Assembly: GCA_023401595.1 (NCBI GenBank)
Contig: JAEXDQ010000005.1
Coordinates: 1-34,016 of the forward strand
DNA: 34,016 bases
Origin: Spirochaetota bacterium
Lineage (GTDB): Bacteria > Spirochaetota > Spirochaetia > Sphaerochaetales > Sphaerochaetaceae
Direction of reading: 5' to 3'
In this document: piece by piece, positions 8,324-15,066 of the stretch
Layout: each line of letters opens with the position of its first letter
How positions within the stretch are numbered: position 1 is the first letter of the stretch
Translations under genes and position numbers: made by a program
The notes under the pieces: generated by a model
What the model was told of the DNA's origin: nothing
What the model saw: only the letters and a program-made list of their open reading frames with translations
Databases searched by the model: none

Positions 8324-8911
8324 ATGGACAATATAAAAATCGGAAAATTGATATACAAATTGCGAAAAGAAAAAAACTTGACGCAGTTGCAGTTGGCGGA
8401 CCAAATGAACATAAGCGACAAAGCGATCAGTAAATGGGAAAGAGGTCTGGGCTGCCCGGAGGTGTCCCTGCTTCCCGAATTATCAAAAATACTTGATGTT
8501 GACCTAGAAAAACTGCTTTCCGGCGAATTGAACGCCAACGAAATTTCACAGGGCAATATGAAGAACATGCGCTTCTATATCTGTCCTCATTGCGGGAACA
8601 CGATTACCGCGCTGGCAGACGCCAACATATCCTGCTGCGGGAAAAAGCTGAGTCCGCTACAGCCGAAAAAAGCCACGGAAAGCGAACGCCTTGCCGTAGA
8701 GAAAATCGAAGATGATTTCTTCATCACCACGCAGCATCCGATGGAACGCAACCATCATATCTCATTTGTGGCGCTCCTCACGGGAGACTGCGTCATGTTT
8801 CGGAAGCTATATCCCGAATGGGAATTACAGGTACGCATCCCTAGTATCGGACATGGCAGGCTACTGTGGCACTGCACCGTACATGGATTGTTCTATCAGG
8901 AGATAAGATGA
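8324..8911 (+). CDS. XRE-family regulator fused to a desulfoferrodoxin-like redox domain
   Basis: A 195-residue two-part protein. Residues 5-66 are an HTH_3/XRE DNA-binding domain (LRKEKNLTQLQLADQMNISDKAISKWERG). Residues 84-108 match desulforedoxin: Cys87-x2-Cys90 and the Cys104-Cys105 pair, an FeCys4 site. Residues 121-192 match the superoxide-reductase part of desulfoferrodoxin: HPMERNH (His138, His144) and CTVHG (Cys184, His187). The EKH motif that normally gives another iron ligand reads ERL here, so that His is Leu123. I infer an iron- or redox-sensing repressor rather than an active superoxide reductase. Similar HTH-desulfoferrodoxin proteins occur in Clostridia. Its stop overlaps the start of the acetyltransferase gene. 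Confidence 0.85.
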   Translation: MDNIKIGKLIYKLRKEKNLTQLQLADQMNISDKAISKWERGLGCPEVSLLPELSKILDVDLEKLLSGELNANEISQGNMKNMRFYICPHCGNTITALADANISCCGKKLSPLQPKKATESERLAVEKIEDDFFITTQHPMERNHHISFVALLTGDCVMFRKLYPEWELQVRIPSIGHGRLLWHCTVHGLFYQEIR

Positions 8912-9579
8912 TGAACGCCATCCCGCAATTTACACCAATCGATTTGAAAACATGGAAAAGAGGCCAGATGTTCTATTACTTTTCCAAAATCGCGCCAACC
9001 GGATATTCTCTTACGGTAGATATTGATATCACTCACATGATGATCGCACTAAGAGCCGTGGGCATGAAATTCTTTCCGGCATACCTGTGGCTTGTTACAA
9101 AAAATTTAAATTTGCAGTCGGAATTCAGGATCGCAGAAAAAGATGGACAAATCGGCTATTACGACACCTTGACTCCACTCTACGCCTCGTTCCATGATGA
9201 CGATAAAACATTTTCTTTGATGTGGACGGAGTATGACGATGATTTTAGTGTGTTTTATCACTCATATCTGGAAAATCAAAAGCAGTTTGGAAACAATCAC
9301 GGAATACTGACGCAAAATGAGTCCCTTCCCCCGGGAAATGCTTATACGGTATCATGCATACCTTGGATTTCCTTCAGTCATTTTTCCGTCCATTCTTACG
9401 AAAACAAACCCTATTATTTCCCATCTGTCGAAGCGGGACGATTTTATGAACGCGAAGGTAGGATTATCCTTCCCCTATCGATAACCTGCCATCATGCCAC
9501 CACTGACGGATATCATGTAAAAATGTTCTTGGATACTTTACAGGATGATGAGAAGAACTTTAAAAAATTCATCCAATAA
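8908..9579 (+). CDS. Chloramphenicol acetyltransferase-like protein (CatA family)
   Basis: A 223-residue type A chloramphenicol acetyltransferase homologue. The catalytic signature HHATTDGYH spans 195-203, matching the family HHAxxDGxH with its active-site His and structural Asp. Other conserved stretches are TVDIDIT near the N-terminus, FHDDDKTFSLMWTEY at 95-109 and CIPWISFSHF at 150-159. Close relatives are common in Clostridia, and many have not been shown to confer resistance, so the substrate is uncertain. Two ATGs (8908, 8911) overlap the regulator's TGA; AGGAG at 8898-8902 serves either. The AT-rich composition differs from the surrounding genes and suggests that this and the regulator arrived together by transfer. 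Confidence 0.85.
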   Translation: MMNAIPQFTPIDLKTWKRGQMFYYFSKIAPTGYSLTVDIDITHMMIALRAVGMKFFPAYLWLVTKNLNLQSEFRIAEKDGQIGYYDTLTPLYASFHDDDKTFSLMWTEYDDDFSVFYHSYLENQKQFGNNHGILTQNESLPPGNAYTVSCIPWISFSHFSVHSYENKPYYFPSVEAGRFYEREGRIILPLSITCHHATTDGYHVKMFLDTLQDDEKNFKKFIQ

Positions 9580-9590
9580 ACGTTTTCAAT

Positions 9591-9623
9591 ACCGTCCGGC
9601 GGTTTTGTAATCCGTCGGACGGT
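9591..9623. terminator. Hairpin between convergent genes
   Basis: ACCGTCCGGCGG (9591-9602) pairs with CCGTCGGACGGT (9612-9623) over 12 bp with one G-U pair. It lies between the end of the acetyltransferase gene on + and the end of the metal importer operon on -. The T-tracts are poor on both sides, so it is a probable bidirectional transcript end. Confidence 0.6.
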
Positions 9624-9662
9624 AAAATCAATGAGACAGCATTCTTTTTACTTTTTACACCG

Positions 9663-10454
9663 TTACTGGAGTAAGGCTTCGATATTAGCTTCGACCATAG
9701 TCCGCAACGCATCGCCGCCTACTGTTTCTGGAAAGTTCCTCCACACGACGAGCTTGCTGGAGGGGCTTACCTCCGCAAGGGGGCCTGCCACGGGATTGTG
9801 GATATTATCGATGATGATCCCATACGTGCCTGTGGCGGCGTCGGATATCTGTGCGGCGGTCGCAGGGGCGGAACCGAAGGTCGCACGGACATCAAGTCCC
9901 AGATCCTTGGCCAACGGAACCTGCATGGCATGGACCATGGCGGGCACTTTATCCAACCCCTGGCGGACGACTTCGGCACGTCCCGCTTCAATGACAGCGG
10001 CATAGGCTTCGACCCGTTTCGCATTCGTCTCCTGTGTTCCCGCCAGCTCGGCGATCGCCGCGGTCTGGAGCCGGACATTGTCCATGTTGTTGGCGGTCGT
10101 GATCTTGATCTGCTTCTCCTGCGGGAGCTGGGCCGATTCCTGGATGGTATTCATCATCCGTTCATATCCGGCGTATACGAACAGATCGGCGTCCATGAGG
10201 TTGGCGATGTCGCTGGCCTTGATTTCATACTCAGGAGGATGCCGCAGCAAGGCGGGAGCTATCGTGACGACATCGTCCAAGCCGGCGAGTTCAGCGAAGG
10301 CCGCGGTCCATGATGTGGAGGCGACATAGTTTTTCGCTTGCTCAAGGTTGCGGGCCGCATTTCTGGCGTCCTCACGGGAGCCTGCGGCCATGAGCGGAGT
10401 GACGACGCAGAGGGCCATCACACATACGATGGAAACGAGTTTCTTAATTGACAT
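9663..10454 (-). CDS. Zinc/manganese-type ABC substrate-binding protein (ZnuA/TroA family)
   Basis: A 263-residue binding protein of the cluster A-I (TroA/ZnuA) family, shorter than the usual 290-310. Residues 1-24 form a signal peptide ending LMAAGSRED. The stretch RHPPEYEIKASDIANLMDADLFVYAGYE (71-98) aligns with the first metal-ligand region of the family, with His72. Further candidate ligands are the His in MVHAMQ and that in IDNIHNP. No His/Asp-rich zinc loop is present, so zinc versus manganese cannot be decided. ATG at 10454 is backed by AAGGAGAAGG. The start overlaps the end of the permease gene by 11 bases. It is last in an operon ordered ATPase, permease, binding protein. Confidence 0.85.
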   Translation of the reverse strand: MSIKKLVSIVCVMALCVVTPLMAAGSREDARNAARNLEQAKNYVASTSWTAAFAELAGLDDVVTIAPALLRHPPEYEIKASDIANLMDADLFVYAGYERMMNTIQESAQLPQEKQIKITTANNMDNVRLQTAAIAELAGTQETNAKRVEAYAAVIEAGRAEVVRQGLDKVPAMVHAMQVPLAKDLGLDVRATFGSAPATAAQISDAATGTYGIIIDNIHNPVAGPLAEVSPSSKLVVWRNFPETVGGDALRTMVEANIEALLQ

Positions 10455-11277
10455 GATTCCTTCTCCTTGTTTGAATCCACGAGAATATTGAGACACAGAT
10501 GAACAGCAGTACGGCCAGTACGGAAATCGTACCGCTGACGGGAAGATCGAGCCAAACTGAACCGATGTACCCCATGAGCGAGAGAAACGCCCCGCTCATG
10601 ATACTTCCGGCGAAAACCTGTTTCATGCTCGTCGCCCGACGGGAGGCTATGAGTACGGGCAGAATCAACAGCGCGTCGATCAGCAGCGCGCCGAGCAGTT
10701 TCATGGCCACGGCGACGACCAAGGCTACCAGCACGACCATGACGGTGTGATGCAGGCGGACGTTGACTCCAAGCGAGCGGGCAATCTCGCGGTCGAAGAA
10801 TACCGTGGTGATCGCCCTGAAATTGAATACGACGTACAGGATTACCAGAGCGGTCAGGACGCCAAGGACAACGAGGTCGGAGCGAATCAGGGCAAACGGG
10901 CTGCCCCACATCAGCTCCAAGGTATCTTTCGCCGGCACGTCCCATATGTGCATCAACAATGAAGCCATGCCCATGGTGAAGACCATGAGGGCGGCGCTGG
11001 CCATACCGAGATCGACCTGCCTGCGTTCGGAGAGATAGACCATCAGCAGGACCAGGGCGAGGTTGAGTACGGCGACCACGGGAAACATGGGAAGTGAAAG
11101 GGCCAGAGCCAGCGCGCCGCCGAGGATCACGCCATGCATCAGCATGTAGCGCATCGGGACCAGCCCCATGCGAAGTACCATGACGCCGGTAGCGGGAAAC
11201 ACGACGCCCGCCATTGTCATGGCGGCGAGACCTCGCAAGATCGGCGGCAGGGAAAGCATGAACAGCAGGTCAGACAT
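10444..11277 (-). CDS. Metal ABC transporter permease (ZnuB-like)
   Basis: A 277-residue integral membrane protein of the ABC-3 (ZnuB/MntB/TroC) family with about eight hydrophobic segments. Family landmarks are ITTVFFDREIARSLGVNVRLHH (the ATPase-contact loop, usual form DxExAxxxG) and the following LLGALLIDALLILPVLIASRRATSM. The open frame extends upstream through the ATPase gene, but ATG 11277 begins a membrane protein of normal size and overlaps the ATPase stop by 8 bases. It works with the flanking ATPase and binding protein to import divalent metal. Confidence 0.88.
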   Translation of the reverse strand: MSDLLFMLSLPPILRGLAAMTMAGVVFPATGVMVLRMGLVPMRYMLMHGVILGGALALALSLPMFPVVAVLNLALVLLMVYLSERRQVDLGMASAALMVFTMGMASLLMHIWDVPAKDTLELMWGSPFALIRSDLVVLGVLTALVILYVVFNFRAITTVFFDREIARSLGVNVRLHHTVMVVLVALVVAVAMKLLGALLIDALLILPVLIASRRATSMKQVFAGSIMSGAFLSLMGYIGSVWLDLPVSGTISVLAVLLFICVSIFSWIQTRRRNHVN

Positions 11278-12511
11278 GGGAATGCTCCATCGAGTACTCA
11301 GGCCACCCCAGGGCGTCCACCAAGCTCTGGTCGTGGGTGACCAGGACCATGGTAGGCATTTCATCGACAGCCAGTCCTTTGAGAATGTCCACCAAGGTGT
11401 CGCGGCTTTCCCGGTCGAGGAAGGTTGTCGGTTCATCGAGCAGGAACAGTCCCGCATGCTGGCAGAGACAACGGGAGATCGCCACCCGCTGCCGTTCGCC
11501 TCCGCTCAACGTAAAATAATTGCGGCCGGCAAAATCGCGGCAACCGGTTCGGCGCATGGATATGTCTAGCCGCCAGGCCCGTTCCTCAGCGGTCAGATTC
11601 GTAGGCAGTCCCATGGAGACGACTTCCTGAACTGATACGGGGAACTGCTGTTTCACATGGTCTTGTTTGATATAGGCTATCGTTCCGGCCTGTACTTCGG
11701 GGTTTTTCCGAAGGGAGTCCACACTTGCCAGCTTATCCCCGACGGTGATGCTTCCACTCCAGACCGGTTGCTGTCCGAGAATGCATTTGAGCAAGGTAGA
11801 TTTTCCGCAACCATTCTCTCCACGCAATATCAGCCTGCCGCCGCCTTCGACGGAAAAATCCACATGCTCGAAAACAGGACGGCCGTTGTAGCCGGTGCTG
11901 ACGTCCGAGACCGACAGCGGGATTCCTTGCACGAGTTTCGCCCGACGTCGGAGCGTGGCGTATATCTCATCGAGACTCATGCTCTGGGTGAGGATGTCTT
12001 CCGTCCGGCATGCCAACCGATCGACCTTCCGCTCCCACGAGATGTCGATCTGATAGCGAGAATAGCATTGTAAGGCAAGCTCACTAATGAGATTGACATG
12101 TACCTTGGGTATCTTCATTCTCGCCATGAGCGCAGCAGCGGCCAATCCCGCGGCGGTGTCGTGCAGGGACAAGGTACCGGGGTCAAGACGCGACTCCTTG
12201 AGAAACTGCTCCAACTCAAACAAAGGGTGCAACCATTTGCCCCCGCTTGTAAATACAAGGCTGGAGCCCTGGTAGACGGCGAGGGAGACGCCTGCGGACA
12301 AGGGACGTCTGTATGGGGCGCAGTCTTGCGTCGCACCGGACGCCGTACCGGATGGCGCGACAGGAAGCGCGCCAGGTGCCGCATCGTGCGGCGTGCCTGG
12401 CGCCGTGCCGGGCGCTATGCCAGACAGTGTACCGGACGGCACCCCAGGTGTTGTGTCGGACTGCGTAGCGGACAATATAATGGAATCTGTTTCAGCGGGT
12501 CGGTTCTCCAT
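11270..12511 (-). CDS. Metal ABC transporter ATPase with N-terminal DUF1893 domain
   Basis: A 413-residue fusion. Residues 13-67 are low-complexity, built from degenerate Ser/Ala-Gly-Thr-Pro-Gly units. Residues about 72-176 look like DUF1893 (LAVYQGSSLVFTSGGKWLHPLFELEQFL, then LHDTAAGLAAAALMA and ISELALQCY). Residues 198-410 are a full ABC ATPase: Walker A GENGCGKST (231-239), signature LSGGE (335-339), Walker B LFLLDEP and switch His393. ZnuC/TroB-type ATPases normally lack any N-terminal extension, so a regulatory or metal-linked role for DUF1893 is an inference. ATG 12511 is chosen because AAGGA lies 8 bases upstream. It is the first gene of the operon and sits behind a long, structured leader. 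Confidence 0.85.
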   Translation of the reverse strand: MENRPAETDSIILSATQSDTTPGVPSGTLSGIAPGTAPGTPHDAAPGALPVAPSGTASGATQDCAPYRRPLSAGVSLAVYQGSSLVFTSGGKWLHPLFELEQFLKESRLDPGTLSLHDTAAGLAAAALMARMKIPKVHVNLISELALQCYSRYQIDISWERKVDRLACRTEDILTQSMSLDEIYATLRRRAKLVQGIPLSVSDVSTGYNGRPVFEHVDFSVEGGGRLILRGENGCGKSTLLKCILGQQPVWSGSITVGDKLASVDSLRKNPEVQAGTIAYIKQDHVKQQFPVSVQEVVSMGLPTNLTAEERAWRLDISMRRTGCRDFAGRNYFTLSGGERQRVAISRCLCQHAGLFLLDEPTTFLDRESRDTLVDILKGLAVDEMPTMVLVTHDQSLVDALGWPEYSMEHSHV

Positions 12512-12610
12512 GCGCACATTCCTTCGTCGTTGAAGCAAGGCACGGACACCATCGGGGGGTATTCGCCGCAGCATCGCTACAGGAACCGCCCGCCATCATC
12601 ACCAAGGGAT

Positions 12611-12727
12611 AAAAAAACCATGAATCCCGGTATGGCACTATGGGTGTCTCATGCCGCCTTCATGGCAACGTTACAAAATTTATACTATCGGAACAGGAAT
12701 TCCTGCGGAAAAGCACCTTCATGGTGC
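12611..12727 (-). promoter_or_regulatory. Candidate attenuator leader of the metal importer operon
   Basis: Reading the - strand from the predicted start near 12731, the first element is a GCACC/GGTGC hairpin (12727-12713) followed by TTTT. The second is a terminator: CCATGAA (12665-12659) pairs with TTCATGG (12624-12618) and is followed by seven T bases (12617-12611), with an inner GGCA/TGCC helix. CCATGAA also occurs in the first hairpin (12724-12718), so TTCATGG has two mutually exclusive partners. That is the arrangement of a conditional terminator. The ligand and the class are unknown. Confidence 0.55.
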
Positions 12728-12737
12728 GGTTGGCGAC

Positions 12738-12766
12738 ATAATACGGAAGAAGCGCCGCTTTGTCAA
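12738..12766 (-). promoter_or_regulatory. Promoter of the metal importer operon
   Basis: On the - strand, TTGACA (12766-12761) and TATTAT (12743-12738) are 17 bases apart, an almost ideal sigma-70 promoter. Transcription would start near 12731, leaving a leader of about 220 bases before the ATPase gene. I find no recognisable Zur or MntR palindrome overlapping it. Confidence 0.8.
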
Positions 12767-12790
12767 CGGCGCTCGATACCGTGCCTGGCA

Positions 12791-12825
12791 GGGGGCGTCG
12801 CTTTTCCGCCTGTACGACAGCCCCC
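12791..12825 (-). terminator. GC-rich hairpin after the aldolase gene
   Basis: GGGGGC (12791-12796) plus GTCG (12797-12800) pair with CGAC (12815-12818) and GCCCCC (12820-12825). The structure starts about 25 bases after the aldolase stop codon. It has no T-run, so it is likely a transcript-end or stabilising hairpin. Confidence 0.5.
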
Positions 12826-12848
12826 GAAAAGCACCGGAAATGCGTCTA

Positions 12849-13712
12849 TCAGCAATCAGCCTTGCCTTCGCTTCCCATGACGGCGATCTTGTTCTCTACG
12901 ATCCGTGCGCAGGCCGCGATGACCGCGGAGGAAACCTTTCTCGGGTCGCCGCTCGTCTCGGTGTCGTACTTCTCCCTGGATACATCAAATACGCCATGAA
13001 CTTTCAGTTCAGTACCGACGTTAATCTTCCTGATCCCCCGTTCGATGCCTTTTCTGAAATCATCGTCGGGAACCCCCGTTCCACCGTGCAGGACAAGCGG
13101 CATGGAGGGAATCAGATCATGTATTTTCTGAATCCTGTCGAAATCAAGCTTCGGCTCGCTCTTGTAGAAGCCATGGACGGTTCCTACAGCGACGGCAAGC
13201 GCATCGATACCCGTTGCTTTGACAAACCGCTCCGCATCCTTCGGAACAGTGAAAAGAGCTTCGCGTTCATCTACGGAGATATCGTCCTCCTTGCCGCCGA
13301 CATGGCCAAGTTCCGCTTCGACGGAAACACCGTAGCGCGACGCATATTCGACCACCCGTGAGGTGATATCGACATTCTCTTCGTAGCCTTTCATGGATGC
13401 GTCGATCATCACCGAAGTAAAGCCGTTGTCGATGCACCGCCGGATCATGTCATAGTCCGTCGCATGATCCAGATGCAGTACCATCTCAACGCCATAATCC
13501 TCGGCCACACCGCGGCACATGCCGACCACGGCCTGTTCGCCCATTACCTTCATGGCGCCGGTGGAGGCCATCGCTATGACGGGGCTTTTCGTCTTTGCGG
13601 CCGCCACGGCGATACCGATCAAATTTTCAAGCGTAAAAAAATTGAACGCTCCTATGGCGTAACCGCCTTTCATCGCCTTTTTCAAAACATAGTCAAGTGT
13701 TACCAATTTCAT
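12849..13712 (-). CDS. fba: Class II (zinc-dependent) fructose-bisphosphate-type aldolase
   Basis: A 287-residue class II aldolase of the FbaA/GatY/KbaY family, cleaving fructose 1,6-bisphosphate or tagatose 1,6-bisphosphate to triose phosphates. HLDHATDYD at 80-88 holds the catalytic Asp82 and zinc ligand His83. AELGHVGG (133-140), TVHGFYK (His180) and VLHGGTG (His209) provide the remaining metal and phosphate-loop residues. INVGTELK is the usual phosphate-binding segment. The length is that of the shorter Gram-positive/GatY type. ATG 13712 has GGAGG five bases upstream; a TTG start four codons earlier is possible but less likely. It is monocistronic, between two transport operons on the same strand. 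The PfkB kinase elsewhere in the window is a conceivable pathway partner. Confidence 0.9.
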   Translation of the reverse strand: MKLVTLDYVLKKAMKGGYAIGAFNFFTLENLIGIAVAAAKTKSPVIAMASTGAMKVMGEQAVVGMCRGVAEDYGVEMVLHLDHATDYDMIRRCIDNGFTSVMIDASMKGYEENVDITSRVVEYASRYGVSVEAELGHVGGKEDDISVDEREALFTVPKDAERFVKATGIDALAVAVGTVHGFYKSEPKLDFDRIQKIHDLIPSMPLVLHGGTGVPDDDFRKGIERGIRKINVGTELKVHGVFDVSREKYDTETSGDPRKVSSAVIAACARIVENKIAVMGSEGKADC

Positions 13713-13876
13713 CGTATCCTCCAAGGATTCCCTGCTGCGTATAGCTTGAACCCATTCAAACCCATCCGTGGAAACCAGCCGGCAATGCCCGCCGCGGCCT
13801 CATCCCCCGCAACCGAACCGTCAAAACCGCACAAGGGTCTGACGAAATACGGAGGGAACAATACATATGCGAGATG

Positions 13877-13942
13877 GACACCGGACGCTCTCCATCCGTG
13901 ACGAGACGTCACGCAAAAACGGAGATCGGTACGCCCGGTGTC
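13877..13942. repeat. 66-base nested inverted repeat (large stem-loop)
   Basis: Three nested complementary pairs lie in one 66-base block. The outer pair is GACACCGG (13877-13884) with CCGGTGTC (13935-13942). The middle pair is CTCC (13890-13893) with GGAG (13921-13924). The inner pair is CGTGACG (13897-13903) with CGTCACG (13907-13913) around AGA. It lies between the stop of the iron-type ABC ATPase (13957) and the aldolase gene. It may end the iron operon transcript or be a mobile or structured intergenic element. Confidence 0.65.
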
Positions 13943-13956
13943 ATTTCATCAGACAG

Positions 13957-15060
13957 TCAAGCCAGACGTCCTATGCCGGCGCGTTCTCCGGACTTCTTGT
14001 CAAACAACAAAATCCCATCGCCGATGATATCAAAGGGCATGTCGGAACTGTGAGAATAGTCAACGCATCCGAACACGACCGAAGTAACCAGGCTCTCACC
14101 GACAGTGAGCTTGACGGTAGTCTCCATGCCCGCGGGAAGCGTCGTATAAACAACGCCGGGGAACTTGCCTTCCCCAAGCTTGACGAACTCAGGGCGCACG
14201 CCTACCACCACCTCTTCGGAGAACGGCTTCAAATCCTCGGAGCTTTCAAAGGAGAGCTCCTGGCAGAAAAGCTTTACGGACACATGACGGGCGTCCAGCC
14301 GTCTGGCCGTACCCTCGAGGAAATTCATCGTAGGATTACCGACGAAATCAGCAACGAACATGTTGACCGGTTTGTTGTACACCACGAGAGGCGGGTCATA
14401 CTGCTGCAACAACCCTTTGTTCATCAGACAGACCTTGGTCGCGAGCGTCATCGCTTCCAGCTGGTCGTGCGTTACATAGACGAACGTAGAATCGGTATCG
14501 ACATGCAACCGCTTCAGCTCAGACCGCATCTCCAGCCGCAACTTCGCGTCAAGGTTGGAAAGAGGCTCATCCATGAACAGTACCTTCGGCCGCGGGGCGA
14601 GGGTTCGGGCGATAGCGACGCGCTGCTGCTGGCCGCCAGAAAGCTCGCTCGGATACCGTGCGCCGAACTGCTCGATCTTCAGCATCTTCAACATTTCGGC
14701 AACCCGGGTCTTGATATTCTCTTTCGGCCATTTCAGGTTCTCCAACCCGAAACTGATATTCTCATATACCGTCATATGCGGCCACAAGGCATAGTTCTGG
14801 AACAAAAAGCCTATGTTTCTTTTCGATGGAGAAATGTCGATACCCGTACTACTGTCGAACACGACGGTATCCCCGATAGTGATTTTCCCCTCGGTAGGGG
14901 TCTCCAGTCCCGCGATCATTCTCAGCGTAGTCGTCTTCCCACAACCGGAAGGGCCAAGCAACGTGATGAAGTCCCTGTCGTCGATGACCAGATTCAGGTC
15001 ATCTACAGCTACAAATTTGTCAAAGCGTTTGGTAACGTGCTCAAGTAGAATCCTCGGCAT
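13957..15060 (-). CDS. ABC ATPase of a ferric-iron-type importer (FbpC/PotA-like)
   Basis: A 367-residue ATPase of the MOI/CUT1-like group. Residues 1-235 are the ABC domain: Walker A GPSGCGKTT (36-44), Q-loop LFQNYALWPHM, signature LSGGQQQRVAIARTL, Walker B VLFMDEPLSNLD and H-loop THDQ. The remaining C-terminal third is a TOBE-type regulatory domain (NFLEGTARR, VVVGVRPEFVKLGEGKF). It begins 6 bases after the permease stop and is the last gene of the operon. The combination with a fused double permease points to iron(III) uptake, but a polyol phosphate or thiamine-type substrate cannot be excluded from the ATPase alone. Confidence 0.9.
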   Translation of the reverse strand: MPRILLEHVTKRFDKFVAVDDLNLVIDDRDFITLLGPSGCGKTTTLRMIAGLETPTEGKITIGDTVVFDSSTGIDISPSKRNIGFLFQNYALWPHMTVYENISFGLENLKWPKENIKTRVAEMLKMLKIEQFGARYPSELSGGQQQRVAIARTLAPRPKVLFMDEPLSNLDAKLRLEMRSELKRLHVDTDSTFVYVTHDQLEAMTLATKVCLMNKGLLQQYDPPLVVYNKPVNMFVADFVGNPTMNFLEGTARRLDARHVSVKLFCQELSFESSEDLKPFSEEVVVGVRPEFVKLGEGKFPGVVYTTLPAGMETTVKLTVGESLVTSVVFGCVDYSHSSDMPFDIIGDGILLFDKKSGERAGIGRLA

Positions 15061-15066
15061 ACCCCA

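Noticed and set aside
13867..15048. A 393-codon + strand frame opposite the iron-type ABC ATPase
   Set aside because: It is a shadow of a clear ABC ATPase on the - strand.
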